DNA of 31,731 bases, taken from positions 1 through 31,731 of IMG/VR virus record IMGVR_UViG_3300047551_002345. One strand, given 5' to 3'. Shown piece by piece: positions 1 to 6,248 of the stretch. This DNA is from a virus. The notes beneath the pieces are model-generated. The model was not told the DNA's origin. It made no database searches and worked only from the letters and a program-made list of their open reading frames with translations. Numbering within the stretch: position 1 is the first letter of the stretch; each line of letters opens with the position of its first letter. A program made the position numbers and the translations under genes.

Positions 1-1
1 G

Positions 2-26
2 TATTGCTCCGTGTGTCAGGATATCA
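2..26. repeat. 25-bp direct repeat, copy 1
   Basis: This 25-nt stretch is identical to 3384..3408. The two copies flank the fibre cassette at 83..3213. Read on the minus strand, copy 1 follows a short Lys-rich open frame (27..74, ending in AAAKKKK and a TAG). Copy 2 begins at the stop codon of the Lys-rich gene 3406..3609. So both copies lie directly after a basic C-terminus, as if the 3' end of that gene had been duplicated. The window starts inside the element, so the inverted half seen at copy 2 cannot be checked here. Confidence 0.85.
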
Positions 27-82
27 CTATTTTTTCTTCTTGGCGGCAGCTTCTTTTTTGCAATCATCTAGTGCTCATTGAT

Positions 83-1099
83 CTACTGCGTCACGCCGTT
101 GAGGACGATAATCCAGCCGCGAGACTTGAGAGTGCTTACTGCTGAGCTGATGCTTGGCGTGCCGCTACTGGCGTTGTAGTCGATGGTGATGGTGGCGCTA
201 GAGCCGGTACCAGATGGAGACCTGCCAGAGGTAGCGATGCTGTTGAGGATATTCTTTACGCTCGTAGCAGACAGCGAAGTACAGCCATACCAAGTATAAT
301 AAAAACAATTGTTCGCGGGTGTTGCGGTCCAGTTATCAAAGAAATTAGCAGGGAAGTTTACTAAGTTTGAGCAGCCAAACCAAGCAAAACCAAAGTTGGT
401 GACGCTGTTTGTCCCCAAAAGTGGAAAACTGGTTAGCCCGGTACAGTTTAACCAAGCTGAGTTTACGGCAGTTGCACTTGACATATTAAGCGCGGGAAAG
501 CTGGTTAAGCTCGTGCAATCCTGCCAAGTACCAGCAAAACTGGTTCCGCTAGATACATCAATCAAAGGAAAACTGGTAAGACCTGAACAGTTGCGCCAAG
601 CAGTGCCAAAATTCGTGCCGCTAGATGTATTAAGCAACGGAAAACTGGTAAGACTTGTGCAACCATACCAAGCAGAAGAATAATCCGTAACTGCTGAGGT
701 ATCCATGCTCGCCGACACCGAAGACAGCGAAGATAAAGTATAAAATGCCTGGCCAAGGTTTGTGCCAAAGGACCACCCCGGCGGCGTGGCGCCAAGAGAT
801 ACGACTTCTGTGTTTGAACTACCTGTTGTGTAATCAAAGCGCGGCCAGAAAACACCGCTGTTTAGCTTGACTTTAACCGTGTAGCTTCCGCTTGATGCGT
901 AGATGTGTGATTGTACAAATGTGCCCGTTGCTGAGACATTTGCATTCGTCTGACCGTCGCCCCAGTCCACGTCGTAATTACAGGTGGAGGCTGTTCTAAG
1001 TGACCAGTTACCATCACTCGTTGTGATGCCAATGTCCCACGTCGTCAGAGTGGGTCCAGTGATAGCAAACTGATAGCTATTGATGTAGGCGACGCTCAT
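83..1099 (-). CDS. BspA-like leucine-rich-repeat adhesin, probable tail fibre tip
   Basis: This 338-aa protein is probably a receptor-binding or tail-fibre component. The ATG at 1099 overlaps the previous stop as ATGA and gives MSVAYINSY; a longer frame upstream merely overlaps the preceding gene. The N-terminus holds a PKD-like segment around the motif DVDWGDGQ. The middle has about five tandem repeats of 24 residues with the core CTSLTSFP, beginning at a conserved Trp and ending in S/T-rich segments such as SSGTNF, the pattern of BspA/DUF285-type LRRs. The C-terminus (KSRGWIIVLNGVTQ) also resembles BspA-like phage proteins. It is the last gene of the fibre cassette. The call as an LRR surface protein is good; the role in host binding is inferred from the neighbours. 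Confidence 0.8.
   Translation of the reverse strand: MSVAYINSYQFAITGPTLTTWDIGITTSDGNWSLRTASTCNYDVDWGDGQTNANVSATGTFVQSHIYASSGSYTVKVKLNSGVFWPRFDYTTGSSNTEVVSLGATPPGWSFGTNLGQAFYTLSSLSSVSASMDTSAVTDYSSAWYGCTSLTSFPLLNTSSGTNFGTAWRNCSGLTSFPLIDVSSGTSFAGTWQDCTSLTSFPALNMSSATAVNSAWLNCTGLTSFPLLGTNSVTNFGFAWFGCSNLVNFPANFFDNWTATPANNCFYYTWYGCTSLSATSVKNILNSIATSGRSPSGTGSSATITIDYNASSGTPSISSAVSTLKSRGWIIVLNGVTQ
310..700 (-). repeat. 72-bp tandem coding repeats of the LRR protein
   Basis: The 24-residue LRRs are also visible as DNA repeats with a 72-bp period. For example ggaaaactggtaag occurs at 567 and again at 639. The copies have diverged but share long blocks. Such repeats could expand or contract by recombination and change the length of the solenoid. 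The limits given are approximate. Confidence 0.75.
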
Positions 1100-1602
1100 G
1101 GTTGCAAGCGGTAGATCGTGTTTAATTTGTACTGTTGCATCAGCTCTCCTAGCTCCGTCAACTGAGCATCGCTCAAAGTCATCTGCCTCAGCAAAAGCCA
1201 GATAGCGTTCTGCATCGCATCTTGGTTCTCGCGGTAGTTCATGCAATCTTGGATTGCAGAAACAAACACCGCCAATGCACGAGCTAACTCTGCTGTTGCA
1301 GGTGCCGCCAGCAAGCCTTGATACACATTGCTGCTGAGCAACGCAAAATAGAAACTTTGGTAATCGAGCGGAGGCGGTGGTAATTCAACGACTTCCCAAG
1401 TCCACTGCCACTCACCAGCAGCAAGATCGACTGCGCGAATCTCACGGAGGAAGTAGGTGCTCTTGTCGTAATCAGGACGTTCTTGCCGCACAACACGCAG
1501 CACCTGATAGCGCGGATCCAGCCCCTGCACAGGCTCATTATCAGCCCGTGGGTAATCGAGCACCTTGCTGGTCTCGAAATCATAAAGGACAAAATTCTTC
1601 AT
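1096..1602 (-). CDS. Unrecognised protein, possible fibre assembly or accessory protein
   Basis: A 168-aa protein lying between the collagen-like fibre and the LRR protein, overlapping the latter as ATGA. I chose the ATG at 1602 because AAGGGG lies eight bases upstream and the previous stop ends at 1607; an earlier ATG at 1623 overlaps the preceding gene. The N-terminal half (MKNFVLYDFET, then YPRADNEPVQGLDPRYQVL) is rich in aromatic and charged residues and ends in a PPPP hinge. The C-terminal half looks helical (residues about 95-160). Small proteins beside phage fibres are often fibre chaperones or attachment proteins. That is context only; I recognise no domain. Confidence 0.75.
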   Translation of the reverse strand: MKNFVLYDFETSKVLDYPRADNEPVQGLDPRYQVLRVVRQERPDYDKSTYFLREIRAVDLAAGEWQWTWEVVELPPPPLDYQSFYFALLSSNVYQGLLAAPATAELARALAVFVSAIQDCMNYRENQDAMQNAIWLLLRQMTLSDAQLTELGELMQQYKLNTIYRLQP

Positions 1603-1606
1603 TATC

Positions 1607-2938
1607 TCAGCCCCTTGTGACATAGAGAGTCACCTTGAGACCAGCTCCGGCGACCGTAGAACCGATCTGATCAATGTCGATGCTGATTACTGCGCCTGAT
1701 GCCAGCGCTGAATCGCTGATCACTGGAGGTGTTGCAGCGGTTGAGCTGCTGCTTTCACCTGCATCAATCGAGAGCTTGGTACTCAGCACCGAAACGCCGG
1801 CCTCGTTAATGTCCACCACCAGCGTGCTGCCTGTGGGAGCGGTGTTCACATCAGCCTTCACCGCAGTCAGTGTCCCAGCATAGGGCATCGTGAAGCGTGC
1901 TTTATTAGTGCCGGCTGTCAGATTCGATGTTTCATCGCTACAGGCAATGATGAATACATCGCTGACAGTGAGTGTCTGCCAGGAGGCGTCGTAGTTAGTG
2001 CCACTATTCTTCGTGTAAACTTGACCGCTAGCTCCGCCACTAGTAATAAAACGATTATCATTGCCTGCGGCAACAGTGCCTGATACTGTACCAACATTTA
2101 ACGTTGCACTGTTGCCAAGCCCAAGATTAGTGCGGCCAGAAATAGCGTTAAGGCCGCTCGATCCACCGTCCCAGGATAAACGTTCGCTATAAGCTGTATC
2201 CCATTGAGACTGCTTAGCATCAGTCGGCAAAGAATAACCGCTTACAAATGTAATAGCAAAAGTACCACTTGTTGTGACTGGCGATCCAGAAACGTTAAAA
2301 CCTAAAGGAACTGATAACGCAACACTTGTAACAGTTCCACTAGAAAGTCCGCCACCACTAGGAGTTACCCAAACAGCGTCATAGTCTGCATTACTATTTT
2401 TGGCAAGGTACTGGCCAGTGACGCCGCCAGTGGGTACGCCAACACCTGGTGCGCCAGATGCTCCGGGCGCTCCAGATGGTCCAGTAGCACCAGTAGCACC
2501 TGATGCACCAGAAGGACCAACAAGAGAAGCTAACCATGCAGTCTGATCTCCTACAAATCCTTGGGCAACAGCAATCTGATAAGCACTGCTTCCACTAGGA
2601 CCAGTAGCACCTGATGGTCCAGTAGCACCAGTAGCACCTGATGGCCCAGTAGCACCAGTAGCACCTGATGGTCCAGTAGCACCAGTAGCACCAGTAGCAC
2701 CTGATGGCCCAGTAGCACCTGATGGCCCCGCTGGTCCTTGAAGGGTGCCTAAACTTTTCCAAATAGCGCTATCCCAAACAAAGAAAACTTGCAGATCTTC
2801 TGTTTGGTAAACATCACCAGGTGTTGCACCGCTAGGTAAACTGCCTGAAGATGCAACAGTACCTTTGACATTAAGCGCAGAATAACTTGGTGCGCTTCCT
2901 TCAAAAGTACTTGTGAACGGGTTAAATTGATATCCCAT
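1607..2938 (-). CDS. Collagen-like tail fibre protein
   Basis: A 443-aa fibre protein. Residues 1-67 form a short N-terminal domain ([14 protein letters not shown]) of the kind that attaches fibres. Residues 68-118 are 17 uninterrupted Gly-X-Y triplets dominated by GPS and GAT, and residues 141-167 hold nine more. A linker between them ([21 protein letters not shown]) matches a motif often seen beside phage collagen-like stretches. The C-terminal part (about 200-443) is Ser/Thr/Gly-rich beta structure, ending [10 protein letters not shown], and would trimerise the fibre. It starts at ATG 2938, three bases after the previous stop. The collagen-like trimeric stalk is well supported; the receptor is unknown. 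Confidence 0.88.
   Translation of the reverse strand: MGYQFNPFTSTFEGSAPSYSALNVKGTVASSGSLPSGATPGDVYQTEDLQVFFVWDSAIWKSLGTLQGPAGPSGATGPSGATGATGATGPSGATGATGPSGATGATGPSGATGPSGSSAYQIAVAQGFVGDQTAWLASLVGPSGASGATGATGPSGAPGASGAPGVGVPTGGVTGQYLAKNSNADYDAVWVTPSGGGLSSGTVTSVALSVPLGFNVSGSPVTTSGTFAITFVSGYSLPTDAKQSQWDTAYSERLSWDGGSSGLNAISGRTNLGLGNSATLNVGTVSGTVAAGNDNRFITSGGASGQVYTKNSGTNYDASWQTLTVSDVFIIACSDETSNLTAGTNKARFTMPYAGTLTAVKADVNTAPTGSTLVVDINEAGVSVLSTKLSIDAGESSSSTAATPPVISDSALASGAVISIDIDQIGSTVAGAGLKVTLYVTRG
2438..2737 (-). repeat. Collagen-like Gly-X-Y repeat tracts
   Basis: Two runs of Gly-X-Y coding triplets, 2585..2737 (17 triplets) and 2438..2518 (9 triplets), are built from near-identical 9- and 18-bp units such as ccagtagcacctgatgg on the plus strand. 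The DNA similarity makes this tract prone to slippage and to assembly collapse. Confidence 0.85.
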
Positions 2939-2940
2939 AA

Positions 2941-3213
2941 TTAACTCTTGGTTACACTGACAAGATTGTTGCTTCCGTCATAGGCAAGCGCAAGAGTAGC
3001 AACAGTAGTACCACCAGATCCACCTAGCTTGTATGTCACTCCCGTCAAGGTTGTGCCACTATACGCCAGAGCAATATGATCGTGCTTTGGCACAGAAAGA
3101 CCTTCTACCGTCTCAAGGGGAGTGCCGCTAACAGTACTGATTTGAATAGTTTCGTAATTTACGTAACCAGAAAAACCGTTCCCTAGATCGTTTGTATATC
3201 TAATCTGTGCCAT
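2941..3213 (-). CDS. Small beta-rich virion or fibre-associated protein
   Basis: A 90-aa protein that opens the fibre cassette. The chosen ATG at 3213 ([18 protein letters not shown]) lies about 25 bases after a TATAAT box and downstream of a terminator, so the longer frame to 3306 would run back through both and is rejected. The sequence alternates polar and hydrophobic residues with GGSGG and NNLV turns, as expected of a small beta domain. Its stop is two bases before the collagen-like fibre start, so the genes are probably translated from one transcript. Function is unknown. Confidence 0.75.
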   Translation of the reverse strand: MAQIRYTNDLGNGFSGYVNYETIQISTVSGTPLETVEGLSVPKHDHIALAYSGTTLTGVTYKLGGSGGTTVATLALAYDGSNNLVSVTKS

Positions 3214-3237
3214 TTGCAGGACTTCTTTGTTAAAACT

Positions 3238-3243
3238 ATTATA
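3238..3243 (-). promoter_or_regulatory. -10-like TATAAT box ahead of the fibre cassette
   Basis: A perfect TATAAT on the minus strand, about 25 bases upstream of ATG 3213 and just after the terminator at 3257..3286. No good -35 is seen at 17 bases (the hexamer there is GTTTTT). A phage late promoter that needs only the -10 region would fit structural genes, but this is inference. Confidence 0.5.
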
Positions 3244-3256
3244 ACAAAATACGCAT

Positions 3257-3286
3257 AAAGAAAAACCCCGGTGTATCAAGCCGGGG
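3257..3286 (-). terminator. Rho-independent terminator
   Basis: On the minus strand CCCCGG, a 9-base loop and CCGGGG are followed by TTTTTCTTT. It ends transcription coming from the DUF5872-like pair (3406..3893) and separates it from the fibre cassette, which has its own -10 box directly after. Confidence 0.8.
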
Positions 3287-3383
3287 GCAAGTTCCTTCCT
3301 TCTCAAACGTTAAACCTTCGGTTCTAAACCGTGAGTTACGTACGTTACTTGAAGGAGTATTTCGACTATTTACTCCAGAGCAA

Positions 3384-3408
3384 TATTGCTCCGTGTGTCA
3401 GGATATCA
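3384..3408. repeat. 25-bp direct repeat, copy 2, with palindrome
   Basis: Identical to 2..26. Its left end falls in the middle of a perfect 14-bp palindrome, gagcaatattgctc (3378..3391), so the repeat contains one palindrome arm. Its last three bases are the TGA stop of gene 3406..3609. It could be a recombination boundary of the fibre cassette or a conserved regulatory site downstream of genes. Confidence 0.85.
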
Positions 3409-3609
3409 TGACTTCGACTGTTTATAACGCCTGGCTGCACGTCCTGCTTTCTTGGCAGCATCAGTGTTCGCAACAAACTGTTTACCTTCGCGACTGGCAG
3501 CGCGTTTCTTTTGGTCTGTCTCCTGGCGTTCTTCTTTAGACAGTGAGGCCCAGGCGCTCTCTGGTAGATACCGTTTGGTATATCCCTTCTGTATCGCTTT
3601 GTCTGCCAT
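3406..3609 (-). CDS. DUF5872-like protein, C-terminal half as a separate gene
   Basis: A 67-aa strongly basic protein (MADKAIQKGYTKRYLPESAW at the start). As I recall the DUF5872 family, one chain carries an N-terminal part with GGKPGQWSARK and a C-terminal part with KRYLP..AW, ETD.KK and KQFVANT. Here the C-terminal part stands alone and the N-terminal part is the gene just upstream (3609..3893). They overlap by one base as TAATG, so translation is coupled. Both end in similar tails (KKYKDSK and RRYKQSKS). Function of the family is unknown; small size and charge suggest nucleic-acid or virion binding. No Cys or enzyme motif is seen. Confidence 0.8.
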   Translation of the reverse strand: MADKAIQKGYTKRYLPESAWASLSKEERQETDQKKRAASREGKQFVANTDAAKKAGRAARRYKQSKS

Positions 3610-3893
3610 TACTTAGAGTCCTTATATTTCTTGGCAGCAGCTTTAGCTTTACTACGCTTTTCATATTCATCCTTCGTCATCCACTTCTCTTTACCCCACT
3701 TCTCCAAAGACTTCTGCTTCTCTCCCTTACCTCCCCTATATCCCCCTCCCTCCTTCTCGTATTCCTGCGCCACAAGTTGTGCCTTGCGTGCAGACCACTG
3801 CCCAGGCTTACCACCTTTGGAGCCAGCCATCACGCGATCTTTAATGTTCTCGCGTAACTCTGGTTTGGTGTACTTGCTATCATCCTGGGCCAT
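3609..3893 (-). CDS. DUF5872-like protein, N-terminal half as a separate gene
   Basis: A 94-aa basic protein with the DUF5872 signature: YTKPELRE near residue 8, KGGKPGQWSARKAQLVAQEY in the first half, then GGGYRGGK and LEKWGKEKW. It ends in a Lys-rich tail (KAAAKKYKDSK) where the family normally continues into a second conserved block, here supplied by 3406..3609. Its ATG at 3893 lies inside the end of the preceding gene (14-base overlap). The family assignment is from memory of its motifs and is fairly firm; the role is unknown. Confidence 0.82.
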   Translation of the reverse strand: MAQDDSKYTKPELRENIKDRVMAGSKGGKPGQWSARKAQLVAQEYEKEGGGYRGGKGEKQKSLEKWGKEKWMTKDEYEKRSKAKAAAKKYKDSK

Positions 3894-4083
3894 CAGGATT
3901 ATTTTTCTTTTCTTCTAATATTTTAGCCCACTTACATGGACGAGCAGACTTAGCCCAATCCTTGGGTGGATTAGGAATAAGCCGCTCTAGTTGCCAGAAG
4001 TATTCTTCTAACCGTTCTTGTTCGGTCGGAATCCTAAACTTCCTTTCGGACTGCTTGGCCACCAAAGCGCTCCATGATTTCAT
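3880..4083 (-). CDS. Small basic protein of unknown function
   Basis: A 67-aa product if started at ATG 4083 (MKSWSALVAKQSERKF). The longer frame to 4104 would need a TTG and overlaps the previous gene further. It contains PTEQERLEEYFWQLERLIP and PKDWAKSARPCKWAKILEE, Trp- and Lys-rich helices. It overlaps both the upstream gene (50 bases) and the downstream DUF5872-like gene (14 bases). No family recognised. Confidence 0.6.
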   Translation of the reverse strand: MKSWSALVAKQSERKFRIPTEQERLEEYFWQLERLIPNPPKDWAKSARPCKWAKILEEKKNNPDGPG

Positions 4084-4234
4084 CCATGTGTTCCAGGGAT
4101 TCAAGCCTGGTCAACATCTCTGCAATCATATTGATCGTGATGGGATGTTCGGCCCTAGCTGCAAATGCCAATGCATCACGCAACGCTTCCGTCGCCTGCT
4201 TCACTGACTCCTTCACTTGATTCGACAGGGCCAT
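4034..4234 (-). CDS. Small helical protein of unknown function
   Basis: A 66-aa product starting at ATG 4234 (MALSNQVKESVKQ), chosen because AAGGA lies seven bases upstream. It is almost entirely predicted helix, with acidic and amide residues and no Cys (ESVKQATEALRDALAFAAR; later MLTRLESLEHMDEIMERFG). Amphipathic spacing suggests a small coiled-coil or dimer. It sits between two other small genes that overlap it. Function unknown. Confidence 0.65.
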   Translation of the reverse strand: MALSNQVKESVKQATEALRDALAFAARAEHPITINMIAEMLTRLESLEHMDEIMERFGGQAVRKEV

Positions 4235-4376
4235 TTCCGATTCCTTGGGTTCTCTCAGTATAGGTGCGATTATCAGCATGGAGTTTGGAAATCTTCAAAC
4301 TATGGAGCAACTGATTATGGTTATCGAGAAATTCGTAACCTTGGCTCAGTGCATTCTCATATTCTGGCAGTGCCAT
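4176..4376 (-). CDS. Small hypothetical protein after the GDPD-like gene
   Basis: A 66-aa frame beginning at ATG 4376, seven bases after the stop of 4384..4878. The first 50 residues (MALPEYENALSQGYEFLDNH, then QLLHSLKISKL) look like real protein. The last part runs through the start of 4034..4234 in another frame for 59 bases, which is long for this genome. No Shine-Dalgarno is evident. I keep it because otherwise about 140 bases of a packed operon would be empty. Confidence 0.45.
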   Translation of the reverse strand: MALPEYENALSQGYEFLDNHNQLLHSLKISKLHADNRTYTERTQGIGNGPVESSEGVSEAGDGSVA

Positions 4377-4383
4377 AACTAAA

Positions 4384-4878
4384 TCAAAGTTGGGTTAACT
4401 CAATCTTACTGGTTGGAAAGTCCGAACAGATTACATCTGCATAATCTGAACAGATCGAATAGATATTTTTGCTCCTCCATTCCTTTACCTTCTCTGCAGT
4501 CGGTGGCTCCAGGTCCACCAGGATGCAGTCGGGGCCAGCATGACAGTTGGGATATGTCCAGATCTTGCCCTTGCTGGTGAGCGTATAGGTATCGGTATCA
4601 TGCCAGAAGCAGTGATGTTGGTCCTTAAGCAGGTACAAGGCAGGAAGGTTCTTGCAATGGAAGATCAGATAGTCATTTCGTTCTTTGATCCAATGCAGAT
4701 CAACAAAGTGCTCTGGCTTGTCATGGCCTAGGTAGAAGCATCCTTCGACAAACCGAATGTCAACCTCTACCTCGTACAACTCATCAATTGCTTTATCGAT
4801 ATAGCCAGGAGTATTTTCTAGTTCAGGCTTCCTTCCCCGTAGGTTGCCACGGTGGGAGATCGCACTTAAGAACGACAT
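4384..4878 (-). CDS. Short GDPD-like (glycerophosphodiester phosphodiesterase-related) protein
   Basis: A 164-aa protein resembling the start of the GDPD/PI-PLC-like TIM-barrel: SHRGN near residue 8, then PELENTP, YEVEVDIRF and LGHDKPE, which match the family's catalytic His, Glu/Asp pair and second His. It is much shorter than ordinary GDPD enzymes (about 240 or more residues) but resembles a compact group I recall near surface-polysaccharide genes, with CFWHDTDTYTLTSKGKIWTY and a C-terminal CSDF. The gene overlaps the nucleotidyltransferase gene as TAATG. In this setting it may cut or transfer a glycerol-phosphate or other phosphodiester group on a glycan. Fold call is good; substrate is unknown. 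Confidence 0.75.
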   Translation of the reverse strand: MSFLSAISHRGNLRGRKPELENTPGYIDKAIDELYEVEVDIRFVEGCFYLGHDKPEHFVDLHWIKERNDYLIFHCKNLPALYLLKDQHHCFWHDTDTYTLTSKGKIWTYPNCHAGPDCILVDLEPPTAEKVKEWRSKNIYSICSDYADVICSDFPTSKIELTQL

Positions 4879-6248
4879 TACGCAAACTCTTTCAGGAATA
4901 CATCAAGGTCTTCTGGTGTACCAAGCCCGTGCATAGCTCGAACTGGGACTGCAGAAATTTTTTTGCCTTCCTTGATGGCGTAATTATATGCAGGACAAAT
5001 GTAAAACTCGCCAAGTGTGCGGTCATCCGCCGCAATCATTTGGTCAACGTACTTAACGAAGTCGCTGCCCTTACGCCACCAGTACACACCGCAGGTAGCG
5101 TCATGACTGATGGGTTTCTTCTCGGCAACCTCAATGATATCTGTGCTGCCAGGTGCACGCTTGACATAGCTCCACTTCGGGTGGGTGCTATAGAACGTAA
5201 AGATCGCACCATCAGCATCCGTATTCTCCAGCTGGTACAGGCTGTGGATCGGATCCCACTCCAGGTACTGGTCGCTGTTGAGGATCAGCAGGGGCTTGTC
5301 GTTATCGATCAGCTCACGCGCCAACATCGCTGTGCATGCGGCACCCTCGGTCACGCCATCGACTGGGACCACATTGGAACCAGGGGAGATCAGGTTCATC
5401 AAGCTGGGCAGGCTGTACTGCTCGATGTGTTCCTGCTGGGCAATGAACGTATAGTTTGCCTTGATGCCAACGTTCTCAACCACCCACTGGATCATGGGTT
5501 TGCCACGTACATCAATCAACGGTTTAGGGAACGTATAGCCAGCAGCTGCAAACCGTGACCCACGGCCTGCCATTGGGATCAGTACGTTGAGATCATTCAT
5601 GTGCGGCTTTGCCTTGACAATCACTTCTTCTGTAAGGATGTTAATACCTTTCTGAATCTTTTCGGCAGTCAGGTCTAGACGATTCTTAACGCAGATCACA
5701 TGGGCACCGGAGTCCAGCGCAGCTTGCTGGCCAACATGTGAATCCTCGAACACCAACGTATTAGAAGGTGTTGCATTGCACTGGATCATGCACTGCCAAT
5801 ACAAATCAGGGGCTGGCTTCTTCCGTGACACCTCATCCGCACTGACGAAATAATCAATGAAGGGAAACAGGTGTAAAGAGTAGAGCGCATTCTGCACTGA
5901 CTTCCGGATGCAGTTAGATGCAACAGCAACCTTGATGCCTGCACTCTTGATTTGGATCAACAGCTCGATCAGCTGTGTATCCATCTCAAACTCATTAAAG
6001 TATTCAGTGGTTAACTTTTGTTTTAATTCCCACACATTCTTATGGCGTTCGATTGGTAGTCCACGCTCACGCGTCAACATCTCCAGCTTCACGCTGGTAG
6101 GTAAGCCGTCATACGTGCGAAGATGCTCCTCGCGGCTAATCACATATTTCGGATCAATCTCTGCCAGGGCCTCATTAAGGGCTTGGTAATGGATGTCCTT
6201 GCTGTCAACAAGAACACCGTCAAGGTCAAAGCAGATCAGCTTATTCAT
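4878..6248 (-). CDS. HAD phosphatase fused to a sugar nucleotidyltransferase
   Basis: A 456-aa two-domain enzyme. Residues 1 to about 210 are a HAD hydrolase of the beta-phosphoglucomutase/phosphatase type: DLDGVLVDS at 8-16 with the two catalytic Asp, SN in VAVASNC, the KKP lysine and FEDSHVG. Residues about 217-456 are an NDP-sugar pyrophosphorylase-like domain opening LIPMAGRGSRF with FPKPLIDVRGKPMI, followed by the LNSDQY metal site. Together they could dephosphorylate and activate a sugar or polyol phosphate. An internal Met (MNDLNVLIPMAG) could in principle start the second domain alone. ATGA overlap with the glycosyltransferase before it and TAATG with the GDPD-like gene after it make one coupled operon. 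Confidence 0.88.
   Translation of the reverse strand: MNKLICFDLDGVLVDSKDIHYQALNEALAEIDPKYVISREEHLRTYDGLPTSVKLEMLTRERGLPIERHKNVWELKQKLTTEYFNEFEMDTQLIELLIQIKSAGIKVAVASNCIRKSVQNALYSLHLFPFIDYFVSADEVSRKKPAPDLYWQCMIQCNATPSNTLVFEDSHVGQQAALDSGAHVICVKNRLDLTAEKIQKGINILTEEVIVKAKPHMNDLNVLIPMAGRGSRFAAAGYTFPKPLIDVRGKPMIQWVVENVGIKANYTFIAQQEHIEQYSLPSLMNLISPGSNVVPVDGVTEGAACTAMLARELIDNDKPLLILNSDQYLEWDPIHSLYQLENTDADGAIFTFYSTHPKWSYVKRAPGSTDIIEVAEKKPISHDATCGVYWWRKGSDFVKYVDQMIAADDRTLGEFYICPAYNYAIKEGKKISAVPVRAMHGLGTPEDLDVFLKEFA

Noticed and set aside
309-683. 124-aa plus-strand ORF with repeated GKLV units
   Set aside because: It is the antisense shadow of the LRR protein; its repeats simply mirror the 72-bp coding repeats.
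4788-5558. 256-aa plus-strand ORF inside the HAD-nucleotidyltransferase gene
   Set aside because: The minus-strand gene has clear HAD and nucleotidyltransferase motifs; the plus frame has none and no start context.
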